From Epiperipatus broadwayi (taxonomy: Eukaryota; Onychophora; Udeonychophora; Euonychophora; Peripatidae): a DNA stretch of 64,000 nucleotides. The translations under genes and the position numbers were made by a program. Position 1 is the first letter of the stretch. Each line of letters starts with the position of its first letter. The stretch is taken from contig JAQFVV010006650.1 of assembly GCA_028023455.1 (NCBI GenBank), forward strand, positions 1-64,000, written 5' to 3'. Under the pieces are notes generated by a model. The model made no database searches, had not been told where the DNA came from, and saw nothing but the letters and a program-made list of their open reading frames with translations. This document shows positions 26,539-38,417 of the stretch, piece by piece.

Positions 26539-28939
26539 TTGGCATTGATTGTTTATTGGTTATATTCTCCAATTGCTTCACCTGCCAAATAAAGTGCAAA
26601 TTATTCAAATATGTCTAATGTGAATAGATACGTTTGTGGGTTCAGTATATGTTACCTTCAAATCCACATTTTTTTTAATCTCCATTCATCTGATAGGTTT
26701 TCCTTGCAACCCTGAGAATGAGCTAGCTTGGGTCAGGCACCTCATGAGACAGGGAAAGTAAGGAAAATATAATTCTCACTATAATAGTGAGTCTGGTGCT
26801 TGAGGTCAGATATCAACTGATGCTCATAAATATATTTTTCCCATATATTTTTTTATAGATCTTCCTCAAAGAACAATGGCCACTGGGAAACTTTCAATTC
26901 ATTTTTTGTAAATCATATACATGTAATATCTAGAAATTTCATCTATGAAATAATACTTATATAATTAATGCATATTCAAATTCTTATTTGGTAGATAATA
27001 TTTAAATATTATCTGCAGGTGTTATGGTGACTAGACAGCCATAATATTTTCATCTGGTCTACTGTGTGGCCAACATGTCCAATTTTGAAGATGTATTTTA
27101 TTTAATTCTTGTTGACAAGCATTGGGTAGGATGGAAGAACGGGATTCTTGGTTAAAATATATATATTATAACCATTTGTGGCGCTGTGCAAAATCTTATA
27201 TAACCTTATGTGGAGATAAAAAAAGTGGCAGAGATAGATATATAATGATGTGTTTATCCAGGTATCAAATTATCTCTATATCAATTATCTATAGTGCTTA
27301 CTTGAGGTAATCATCACCTAATAAGTTGTAGGTCTATGAGTGAAGCAAGTTATTAAATTACCCAAAAGAAAAATATAATATTAATACTTTAAATTATGAA
27401 TAGTGTGTCAAGTTTTTATTTTCAAATTCAGTAATTATTACATGAATAACTTAATAATAAATTAATTAAAATTTAAAGCAATTTTCCTCCACAGACTGAC
27501 ACATTGAAGTGATCTCCAATGGTAACTACAATAATACCATTTGCTTATTTATGATGTTTAAATTAACAGAAATAGATTGGTAGTCCATGAAGAGAAGCCA
27601 GAGAATTAGACTAATAAAAAATATTACAGACTTGTTAATTAAATAAAAGAAAAAAAAATTCACTCACCCTTCGTTTTAACAACTTAATTATCTTTCATAC
27701 TCCACAATAATCACCCTCCACAATTACACTTATTTACTCTTAAATGTTTCTGTTTATGTTCTATGTTACCTCTCTCAGAAACCCATTTCTTCAATACCAT
27801 TTCTTATTCACACACATGAGTGGAATGTACAATCTATGAATTCATTAACTCTTGAATGTTATAACATCATAGCTATGATAATCTTATTATTTAAAAGTTC
27901 AGAATTATAAATATTCTCGTTCTGATGGTCTTGACCTGCAATGAGGAGCAACGTATAATCACTTACAAATTCATTGCAGACCCCTGAACACTTTCCCAGT
28001 GAATACAAAATTAAGATACATAACTCACGTAAAGCTAATGTCTAATTTAACTAAAGCTAACAATACAAATTCTAATAATACTAATAAATATTATTAACTG
28101 ATAAATAGTTAATTAAATGAAATACTTTATCCTAATAAATATTGAATATGATATTAGTGATTGGGATCACATCCAAATCTTAAGAGTAGAGAAAATATTT
28201 TATATCCACTCATAACATCAAAGTGCAATGCATTGAATAACTAAATATTAAATCTACAATTAAACCATTCTCTCAGCTGTTAGCCACAATCACTATATTT
28301 TAACATATATGTTTATCAGTTTAATTGTCCAAATCTTAGAACATGAAAAATGCATTAATTCAGCAATAAAATATAATAAAATATTTTGTGATATACTAGA
28401 AATATGCAATATCTTCTATAAGTCTTTATGTCACATCTTTAAAATTAATAGAAATTGGACATTAATAAGTTTTGTGAATTAGTGGATATTATGAATTCAT
28501 GGATACCCAAGCACTAAGACACCAGACAACACTTTACATTTTAAAAAACAAAATATTTGTTAATACAATAAAATGCTAAATATTACAATATCAAAATAAA
28601 CATCATATCAATTTCAAATCAAAGAAAATATGAAATAATAATTACAAACTATTTACAATGGATCTCTACTGGTTATTGTTGCAAATTCTCATAAGGCTTG
28701 TCATCTCTTGTATGTAGCCGTTTCCCAACAATGACATTTCAATACAAATATTTTGGGGACAAATAATTATTCTATAATGCAAATGACTCTATAAATTATT
28801 TGACCCATAATATATCATTTTAAAATTTCATTATACTCTATCTTAAGCTGTGCTTCAACGTTATTACAACAAATATAACTACTGTTATGATTATTAATTA
28901 GCTTATAGCCCATCTAAATTTTATAGCATTATTTACTCA

Positions 28940-29020
28940 TTCCACTAAGGAATTCATATTTTAATACATAATAAAATTGCTTTCACTAAGGAATTCAAAT
29001 TTTAAAGATAATAAAGTTAC
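28940..29020. repeat. Two-unit tandem repeat, period 41 bp
   Basis: TTCACTAAGGAATTCA(A/T)ATTTTAA...ATAATAAA(A/G)TT occurs twice, nearly identical. Confidence 0.8.
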
Positions 29021-29644
29021 TTTAATTTCAATATTTCAGTTTATCTTCCTAGTTCTCCAGGTGCCATATTGATTTTTTTAAAAAACTGAACAGAGATACA
29101 ATTTTCACAATAACTTCAGTTTTAATTACGTTAGCGCAAAATAATTTACATTGATAGAAACTACAAAAATGAAGGAAACAATAAGGCTAAGAGAAATAGT
29201 GATAACTATTTAAAAACAAGGAAAAAAAATGTACATCCAACATAATTATTACATTATTGTTTGTTCATAATTTCTAATTCATCATTAAGTAAGTTTAATT
29301 TACTCATTCAATGATAATTTATTTCTATTCACCACAAAATTATTGTTCAAACCATATATAATATGTATTACCTGAGATAATCCATAGCTTCAGAATCTCT
29401 AAAAGTATTCACATAAGAATTCTTCATTTTTATTTTGTACCCCAAAAGTTACCAAAACTCAAAGGCATCTATAAGAAAAATATTCATCCTAATAAAAATA
29501 CAGAACAAATCATTTCCAGAAGATAGATATGCATATATAATCATAACAAGTAGCTTCTTGTCTATCTAAAACTAGAAATTGTAGGTTATTTTCTATATCA
29601 CTTATGAAATTAGTTTCATCTCTTCATTTTATATTTTTGTGTGT

Positions 29645-29717
29645 GCATCAGTGGTGTTTATATCTTTTATGCACATCAGTGATGTTTATATTCTTTATGC
29701 ACACCAGTGATGCTATT
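29645..29717. repeat. Minisatellite, period 28 bp, about 2.7 units
   Basis: GCA(C/T)...CAGTG(A/G)TGTTTATAT..TTTAT repeats at 29645, 29671 and 29699. Confidence 0.75.
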
Positions 29718-29817
29718 TGCCACCATATCTTTCTGTACATTTGATTATTAATTTTCTAAATCATTACTTGTAAACTCAAACACACCATATAAACATAATA
29801 ATGAATAATAAATTATC

Positions 29818-30150
29818 AAACATTTTGAAAATCATTATTTTTTATAAAATAAGTAGATTATAACATACAAAATTACTACTGTACATATAAATTTACATGA
29901 GTCAAATAAATATAGAATTTATGTACACACACACGAATACAAACTCAATAAATCATTTTTCAAATAATAAAGTATTAAACTTTTGAAAATCATTATTTTT
30001 ATAAAATAAGTTTATTTTTAAAAAAAATAAGTGAATTAGAACACATAAAATTAATGTGCATATGAATTCCCATGAGCATAAATAAATATAAATTTATACA
30101 CACACACACACCACTACAAATGCAAATTAATAAAAATTAAATCATTTTTT
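29818..30150. repeat. Two-unit tandem duplication, period about 159 bp
   Basis: TTTTGAAAATCATTATTTTT and downstream landmarks (TATACACACACAC and AAATCATTTTT.CAAATAATTA-like) recur in the same order at 29822 and 29980. Moderate divergence. Confidence 0.75.
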
Positions 30151-32228
30151 TCAAATAATTAAAAAAATTAAAATATTATTCAAAAAATTAAAAAAATAAA
30201 ATTGTATAGTTAATGAATCCAATATTATTTAATTATGTTTAGACTCCATGGAAGGCCTTTTTTGTAAATAAGCATATTTTTAAATCAATAAAAGTGTATT
30301 TTAGGCTGTTAAATGTTTTCTGTCTTTATCGCTTTATGGAAATTATAAAATTGATCCAAAGGAAAAAAAAATACCCTGGTTATGAAAAAAATTAATTAAA
30401 AAAATCCAAATTTTATCTATTTTTTTTGTTAAAGACATCTTTAGAAAGCTAGATTTAAGCTGTTTCCAAGGGCCATACTTCTGTTGACATCATGCTTATA
30501 GTTTTTGTGTCATTAAAAAAAGAAAACAACATTTTGACAAATCAAATAAAGGAGCATGGGACACATGCTTAAAGAGCCAAAGCAGATAATTATAACACAT
30601 TTTGTGAGCTAATACTTCCCATAACTTAACACTTAATTTATATTTGATAATTGCGTGATAGTTTAATAAGCTATATCTACACATTTACATGTATTTAATA
30701 CTATAACCCAACATTAGTTTTCTATCATTTTCTTACCAGTACAGCAATGTCTTGATTCTGCATGAACCTGGTATGATGCACTTTGCTTGCATTAATTTAA
30801 ATTCTTAATTATAAATTTAGAATAAATATCACTTTGTATACAAGCTAGAGTTAAGTTCAACTACTCAGTACAGCAATTTATGAAATATGATAGTATAAAT
30901 TATCCCTTCAACAAATAACCTCTCTTCAATAATATGCAATGACCTAACAAGCAGTAAACAATTATTTCTCATTAAATCCTGGTTAATGATAATAATAAAA
31001 CTTTTGTAAGAGAAAATCAATTAATAATAACTTGTTGGTGATAGCATAGACCTAAGAGTGCCCTTTTCCTGAGGCTAAAAAGTATATGAAGAACTTGTAG
31101 CATGCTAAAAACACCACTTTCTACAAACATAAAAATATTTCTCTTATGAAGCAAATACCTAATAATAGAGCTGGACATATACCATCCATATCCTAAATAC
31201 CTTCAAATATAAATATATTTAAACATGAGATAGCTATGCTCCATATCAACCTTTGAAGTGGTCAGAACTAAATTCACCTCAAAGAAACAAATGTCATTTG
31301 CATTGTCACATAGTGTAAAGGGTATCATATTATTGATGTATGAACCAATTAGTCTAATATGATGAAGAATAATTTTATTTAAAACGTTAATTGTATAAGC
31401 TAAGAAATAGGCATCATTTCTTTTAATATACATATTTTAACTAACTCACCATCTCTCCAGGGCATAGCCATAAAATACTAAAATATATGAGAATTAATAA
31501 ACATAAAAACATTAATTCAAAATTATTAGCAAAGTAATATTTTAAAAGCTTTTTCATACTTCACACCTTCCTAGCATTTGTAATAAAATATGGGCTCAAG
31601 CAATTGTATAACAAATATAATATATTTTTTTTAAATTTTCATATAGTTTTAATATCAGGCCATATTTATAACTCTTAACTAAAATATATAATAGAATAAA
31701 TTTAATATATGATATAATGATAAATATAATCAATAAAATATGTAAAGCGTCTTTTGGCACACAACAATTTTGGCAATAGTTCTCTATTGTAATGTAAAAT
31801 TATCCAAAGTGGAAACAAAACACATATATTATCCTAAGTGGAAAAGCATGTTCATGGCAGAATAATCTCAAAATTATTCAAAGATTAATGTTGATTGGCG
31901 GAAAATCGATTTTAAAGATTCAGGTTATATAATAGTAGATACTTTTATTATTCAGATTCTTGCACTTTTTACTAATAAACCTTTATGGCAATTCTAATCT
32001 TTGAAATATCACTTATTCCTATGAATCATAAAAAAACTTAATTTACTTTTGCCTGCTTTATGCACTAAGTCATCCTTTGACTTGACATGTCCTTTATTCA
32101 GAGATTAAATTGGAACAGATTCTATCAAAATACTTCTAAAATTATTTAACAAAGATTTATATAAGATTTCTCTCATTTAAAGGTTTAACTGAAACAGATG
32201 CTCACCATATTTAACCTATAAAAGTATT

Positions 32229-32480
32229 TAATAAATGCTTATATAAGATTTTTTATCCAGATATTTCACTAATTAGATCCTTATTATAATACACTTCTAG
32301 AATTATTTAACAAACATTTAGCCAATATTTCATTCGTTCTCCAATTTAACAGGTTATTCTAATAAATATTTCAAACATTCTGCTACAGTTTTTCTTTCAC
32401 AAAAATTAAAAATTTATTTTAGTAATAACAATTGAAGGAAATATAAATTATTGCTTAGACGTTATTATGCATTTTTATAA
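32229..32480 (+). repeat. Flanking repeat A (left of the LTR element)
   Basis: About 252 bp running from AATAAATGCTTATATAAGAT to TTATTATGCATTTTTATAA. It ends exactly where the left LTR begins. A directly oriented copy, about 92% identical by eye, starts where the right LTR ends (44598-44858). The arrangement is A-LTR-internal-LTR-A', like an exceptionally long target-site duplication. Confidence 0.85.
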
Positions 32481-32481
32481 T

Positions 32482-34437
32482 AGTAACAGTACGCATTCTA
32501 TCAACAAAATAAATTAAGGCAGTTGCATCTCACTATAGTCAGATTTAAGGTCTTCACATAGGAAACCATGAATTATGTGATTTAATTTTGATATAAAACT
32601 ATATGTGTTCCCAACAAATAACTTATCATTAATAAATTATTATATTTAAACCACATCAAATCAGTTTTTACCTTAATTGACTTAACCGTTATGCTCAGAT
32701 TTCGAACCCAGGGAAGTTTAAAAATTTACTCTCTTTAGGGGTTCCTATCAATATTCTAAAATAATATTAATAACAAACCTCACTAACTCTTTAAATTAAA
32801 TAAAACAAAATTGAAGACTTCATTTAATTTAATATAAAATATATAATAATTATTTATTTAACAAATAAATAACTTAAATTTTACAATGTATAAAAATTAT
32901 TTATATATGTACTTTCTTATATTAAAAATATAAATATTCTATTTAATTACGGTAGATATATTTTCTAACGTATAGCACTACAACATATATAAAATATAAG
33001 TATCCAAATATTAAGACTTTTATAGTAATACTATTATATATTAATTAGATTATACAAATACTAATCCAATTATTTATATATAATATTTTCATTTGTTAAA
33101 ATGAATGTACGTAATTTATGTTTATTAATATAAAATATATATTTCATATCACTGTTAGTCATTTATCCATTTATCACACATTATGGTTATTAGACTATTT
33201 GGATTAGTATAAACAATGTAGTGTCATGTCATAGAAAATAATAGTATGCAAATTTAAAAATAATTTAATCTCTTACATCCAAGTTCACTTTATCCTTTCC
33301 TCATTAATATTTCTTAGCCTATATCTAAATCTTTATTAATCATAAATAATAATAAAAATATTTTCAATCATTAATTCTCTCTTCTTATTCCTTTCTTTAA
33401 TGAAATGAATATGATAATAAAGGAAATGAATTAATCTTTGCCAATTATAATTTCCAAAAAACTTAAATGGGATTTATAAAAGCTAATACAATAGTCTAAA
33501 ATTTTCCTGGAATTCACAAATGAAAATCCTTCAAAAACACAATTTTTAATTCCTTCTTTGTTAGACATTAAAAAATAATAAGATATCCCAAGTTAACATT
33601 TAGTTTCCTCTTTGTATGTAGATTTCACCTTCTTAATACACAGTTCCTTTATTAACAATTATAATTCCATTTTGAATATCTAACTTTTTTTATAATTTCA
33701 TAGGCATTCAGCAAAAGATGCTATTCACACTCATATATTTGACTAGGCAAGTGCATTTTATGTATCCCACAATAAATAAATGTTCTACTCACACTACATT
33801 TTTCTTATAATGTAAAGTGCATTAAATTTAGTTTAAGTTTTTATAGACATGTTCTTTTTTTAAAACAAAGTTTACAATTTAGAACTCTGATTAGAACAAT
33901 TTTTTATCAAACACGAAGATATATTCTAAGCAAGTAATTTAAAAATTACTTTCTTTAAAAAATATATTAGAAATTTCTTCTAATAATTATTAAGTCATTC
34001 AAAATATAGATTTTATACTATACACTGTTCTTTATAAGGATATAGCTGATAAAAAATAGAAACCTTAATCTTCTAATAAAAAATAGAATTATTATTTTTA
34101 TATTGAATTGCATAAGCTTTTTGAATCATACACATTCTACATTGTTACAGTACAATTCGATATTAAAACACTAAGTTAATTTCATTTCCATTAATTCAAT
34201 AAACTATATGTGAACCGAGAGGTCATTCATTACCTTGTCAACCAACTTTTGTCAACAATGTTTTTTTTTTTCATTTTAGAGAATGAAAAATATTAACTTA
34301 CTAAATTATATATGTATTTTCATAAATATAATAAGAATACAAATATAATTTATACATATTGATATATATATATATATATATATATCAATATGTATAAATG
34401 TATAAATATATATTTGTATATCTATATATATATAGGA

Positions 34438-34477
<40 letters not shown>

Positions 34478-34484
34478 TCCTACA
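32482..34484 (-). repeat. 3' LTR of the minus-strand LTR retrotransposon
   Basis: About 2003 bp, collinear with 42577-44597 throughout, with long identical blocks (for example around 33500-33800 versus 43570-43890). The right edge (LTR 5' end) reads CTCCTACA next to a polypyrimidine run, i.e. TGTAGGAG on the element strand. The left edge should be TGTAGCG-like but reads AGTAACAG, so the terminal dinucleotide is mutated. The edge near 34431-34484 is a TA-cored palindrome with AGGAGTGTATA and TATACACTCCT arms. Confidence 0.87.
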
Positions 34485-34494
34485 ATTCCCCCTG
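34485..34494 (-). promoter_or_regulatory. Polypurine-tract-like primer site
   Basis: On the minus strand CAGGGGGAAT directly precedes the 3' LTR, the position where plus-strand DNA synthesis is primed in LTR retrotransposons. The match is by position and purine content only. Confidence 0.6.
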
Positions 34495-35740
34495 ACTAAA
34501 AAAAATTAAAATAAACTAACATTTTATTTTATTTCTTCATCTGTATTATCATCTATGCATCATTACAATTCATTTTTTTCCCCCTAGGCTTAAGATTTTA
34601 AATTATTCATCAATTATTAGAGGGAAAAATATTATTAATTATAATATTTGATAATAATGAAATTTTTTATGGGCAATTGGGTTCTTTTTTATAATGTCTT
34701 AAATATGATATATCTCATATAATTTGTTTTGATCAAATCAAAGATTAAATGTACTGACTACTTTATTTTAATCTTATTACCTATTAAAGTTAAATAATGT
34801 AATACTTTATTAATTGAGATCACGCTTTATGCAAAAAAGTGAAGCTTGTCTAAATCTTACAAAGTTATATGGTTTAGCACTTTCGGAGACCTTGAGTCTC
34901 CATAATCACAGCCTACTTTTAACTGAAGTTTAGTTGTGGTTTATGTAAAATTTTATGCAAATTTTATAATCACCATTTTCTCGAGATTGTAAAGCACGAT
35001 TCTTTCCAGTTAATTACATAATTATCATTTGCAATAAAACATGCTTCTTTAATTTTTTGTTTCACATCATTGCGTTCAGTGCAAATCACCATATATATTA
35101 CTTTTTTTTTATTCACTTCTTTCAATGAATTTCTATATAATGTATCCTTATTATAAGTAATTGTAATGGTATATCTAAATAATTATATAGTAGAAAATCT
35201 GATTATTTTATAACTAAGTTTTAATTAGTTAGTTCATAAGTGTTTTATGTATAAATTGACTTAAAATGCCAATCCTGCTCCTTATTGAGACATACTAGAC
35301 TATATGACATTCATAAAAAGGAATATACATAAACTTATTCAAAAGTGCCAATCCTGGTCCTTAATTTTTGAGACTTACTAGATTATCTTTAGCACCCAAT
35401 AAATATATTAGTTGGAATTCATTTGTGAATTTGTCAACCTATAAGTAACCAGTCTTCTGTGTCCACATTAATGATATGATCCATCTTAGCTAGACACAAT
35501 TATATATTGTATTTCCTTCTTTTTTATACCTTAATCCTTTACATTTTTTCACTATAATCCTAATAATTATTACATAATTTAAGTATTACTTAACTTATGA
35601 TAATTGTTTATTTAAGATAATTATTATATTTTTTCTCGATAGGCTTTAATATATGAATAAATTATAATTTATTAACATTATCACCATCAATCAAATATGA
35701 TTCAGCAATTTTTGAATTTTACAAGTGTTTCTGATATGTT
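34495..35740 (-). other. Non-coding internal segment between protease and PPT
   Basis: An autonomous Ty3/gypsy element should carry RT, RNase H and integrase here (over 2.5 kb). Only about 1.25 kb is present and no frame shows RT or integrase motifs. A 77-bp-period tandem duplication (TGCCAATCCTG(C/G)TCCTTA...GAGAC.TACTAGA) lies at about 35267-35384. Confidence 0.7.
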
Positions 35741-36170
35741 TTAAATCATGCAACTAATTTCAAATAAATCATACTTTGGAGATAATGTCATCTCTAAAAC
35801 TTCATCACCTACATTAACTATTTTATTTTTAAAGTCTATCAGACATTTGTTCAGATGTAAGAAGTCTACTCCCAATATCATTTCATGAATAAGTCCAGTT
35901 AATATCAAAAAATACATGATAAATACATGTTTGATCAATAGTTAGCTTGATCCAGATTTGCTTTTGAATTAATTTTGGCCTTTTATTGTTAGCTAGAATA
36001 ATCTGTACTGATTTTAGAGGTAAGGTTTTAATATGTGGATTTTTATCCATCAACCTTTTATGAAACTCCTCAGATATTACAGATATTTGGCTACCACTAT
36101 CTAATAAGGTTCTAATTTGCAAATCTTCAAACATAATATTAATTAATGGGCAATTTTGAACAGCATACAT
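35741..36170 (-). pseudogene. Retroviral-type aspartic protease (retropepsin), frameshifted
   Basis: The first frame (36170-35883) has PLINIMFEDLQIRTLLDSGS, with the DSG active-site triad after a hydrophobic strand, followed by QISVISEEF. After one frameshift near 35890, the second frame (35938-35741) continues HEMILGVDFLHLNKCLIDF, matching the C-terminal ILG.DFL strand of LTR-element proteases. Order and spacing fit a ~100-residue retropepsin monomer, which acts as a homodimer to mature Gag. The DSG triad is intact but the frame is broken. It lies downstream of gag as in Ty3/gypsy and retroviral order. Confidence 0.85.
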
Positions 36171-38284
36171 GGATTCATCATCTTCCTCTGAACATATTAT
36201 GTTGGTGATTTGTTTAACTACAATTTTATTTTTGTGTTCCTCGTTTTAAATATGGGTCTATAAAGAGACAAACTATTTCCAAAGACCCTCTTTAATTGAA
36301 TTTTGCTGTTGTTTTGGGTATATTTTTATTATACCTAATTTTACTTTTATTTAATCCACTAGTAGAAGCCATACTCTTAATTTCTGAAATCTTATGTGTA
36401 TCAGAACTTTGTTTAACTTATGCATTAGTATCACTCTTCGTTGTTTTACTTTGCAAATGATTAAAAGTCTTATGTTTTCTTTTTTTTTTTTTTATAATTA
36501 ATAACATTTACTTGAATATTTTCTTTCTTTCTTTCAAAATAATTCTGATTAACATTTTGGTTATTTGACTCAATATTATTTAAAATATCTATAATTTGTT
36601 CGATATTTTGTGCATTAGAAAATAATAAGGACTGCTCATTTTTCATAGGTAAGTTATGTTTTACAATACAAATAATTTGATTTTGGCTAAAATGATATGT
36701 ATCAAGGGTTTTCAGTTTTGATACTTGTCTTCTAAAAAATTAGTAAGGGTTTCATCTGGCATATTTTTATATATTTTTTTTGATATATTTGATATAACAG
36801 TGATTCTTGACGATTATTATTCCAAAAATTTTTTATCAATAATTTTTGATATTTTTCAAAAGTTTTAGGTATTTGGAACAACGATTCCCACCATGATAAA
36901 GCATCACCTTGTAAATGACTGTATGCTACTATCAATTTTTCACCTTCTGTTAAATTACTATTTACTGAAAAATATAAATTTAAACTTTTTAGATGCTCTA
37001 TTTGAGCTTCATTTGTAAAACATTGGAAATATTTAATTTTACAAATTGATTTACAACATTAGATTGTAATGTGTGATTTGTAATGTTAACATTTTCTTTT
37101 TGCAGATTTATAGATGACTAATGATAGTGATGGTGAGAAAAGTCTCCTATAGAATAACTAATATTATTATTATTATTTTGTTCCCTTTGCATGTTTTCCA
37201 TCCCAATAACCATTTCATCTTGATGGTCCTTTTTTATTTGGATCTTCCTTTATCTTATTAATAGCTTCTAATATTTCATTAAATTTATCTGAAGTAGTGT
37301 ATTCTTTAATATTATATAATTTTTTTTTTTTTACAAGCTTGTGTATAATTTTCCATCTTTATTTTTCTTTCTTTTTCAAATTCATCCTTCAAAACTTTTA
37401 TGGTTTGATCTACGGTAATATTTTTATTTTCCAATTGATTAAATATCTCCGATTGATTCTCTAATAATATTTCAATATTATCTTTATTTAACTTTACATC
37501 TGAATCTATAAAATTTTGTTTCACATTTAAATACTGAAAATATTTTTCCATAGACTGAATTTTCTTTTCTTGGTTATTAATTTCTACGTGGACATCTTTT
37601 ATTTTGTCATCTATAATCTTTTCAGTCTCTTCTTGGATTTTATACATATCAATTTGGAGATGATTGTATATAGTTTTTATTTCTAAAAAAATGTTTTCTA
37701 CTTTATTTTTTATCTTTGTTTCAAATTCAAAAATCTGTTTTGACATTTAAGATCTGTTTCCTCAATAACCTTTTGAATTTTTTGAATTTCCTTATTCATA
37801 TTCGTTTGTACTTGTGATACCTCCTCATCCTTCACATCTATTTTTATATTATCTAATTTTATTTATAATTCATTTGTAATAGCTACTTTCATACTTTCCA
37901 TCTTAGTATTCATACTTTCTATCTTGGTATGCATATTTGTAGAGAAATATACTTTCAGATTTTCCATCTCAGTATTCATACTTTCCATCTTTGTATCAAT
38001 ATTTATAGATAAATTTTCCATCATTTGTTGCATCATTAACATCATTTGACTTAATGATGGATTATTATCACTGGTTTTATTTTCTATAGGTTTGTCAATA
38101 ATATCCATAGTTTCTGGAACATAAATAACTAATGTAGAATTACTCTCAGACACACCTAATCTATTTGTTCATTGATACTATTCATAGTATCATCAGCTAT
38201 ATGTGAACTAAGAACCTCAGTTTGCATTTCTATATTATTATCACTATTAGAAGAAAATGTTTTATACTTACTTCTCATAATCAT
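36171..38284 (-). pseudogene. Gag-like structural protein, multiply frameshifted
   Basis: The most upstream Met (38284, MIMRSKYKTF) opens a short frame that shifts by one base near 38160. It then runs as 38153-37863 (Met/Asn-rich with repeated KMESMNT-like heptads) and 37746-37312 (Lys/Glu/Ile-rich, 144 codons, predicted coiled coil). Near 36732-36935, HLQGDALSWWESLFQ followed by FEKYQKLLIKNFW matches the capsid-like region of Ty3/gypsy Gag (LxGxAxxWW...). The stretch 36171-36731 is riddled with stops; no CCHC knuckle is visible there. An N-terminal coiled coil before the capsid region is in line with a multimerising Gag. The protein would form the particle packaging element RNA. At least five frame breaks make it non-functional. 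Confidence 0.75.
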
Positions 38285-38370
38285 AAAACTAATTTTATTT
38301 TAACTACAATTTTACTTATACGATAGTATATTATTTATCATAGGATATTAATGTGATGCCTATTTCTTTT

Positions 38371-38372
<2 letters not shown>

Positions 38373-38415
<43 letters not shown>
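38373..38415. repeat. (TA)n with TTGTAAC edge
   Basis: TA run followed by TTGTAACAATT, the same edge as the TA tracts at 11425 and 15891. Confidence 0.9.

Positions 38416-38417
<2 letters not shown>

Larger units (their letters stand above)
26534..32228. other. AT-rich region without a recognisable gene
   Basis: No protein domain, RNA gene or long terminal repeat recognised over 5.7 kb. Short frames (for example minus 30496-30684 and 31203-31433) are unremarkable. Three tandem repeats inside are listed separately. Near 32131-32310 a motif (AATTATTTAACAAA.ATTTATATAAGATTT) repeats loosely every 75-95 bp and leads into the ~250-bp repeat that flanks the LTR element. Confidence 0.5.

Noticed and set aside
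29818-30150. CRISPR-like array or other spaced direct repeats
   Set aside because: Only two long diverged units with no conserved short repeat or unique spacers; it is an ordinary tandem duplication in a eukaryotic context.
32690-32720. GGGTTCGAAATC on the minus strand as a tRNA T-arm
   Set aside because: It sits inside an LTR, the other LTR has different bases there, and no cloverleaf can be drawn.
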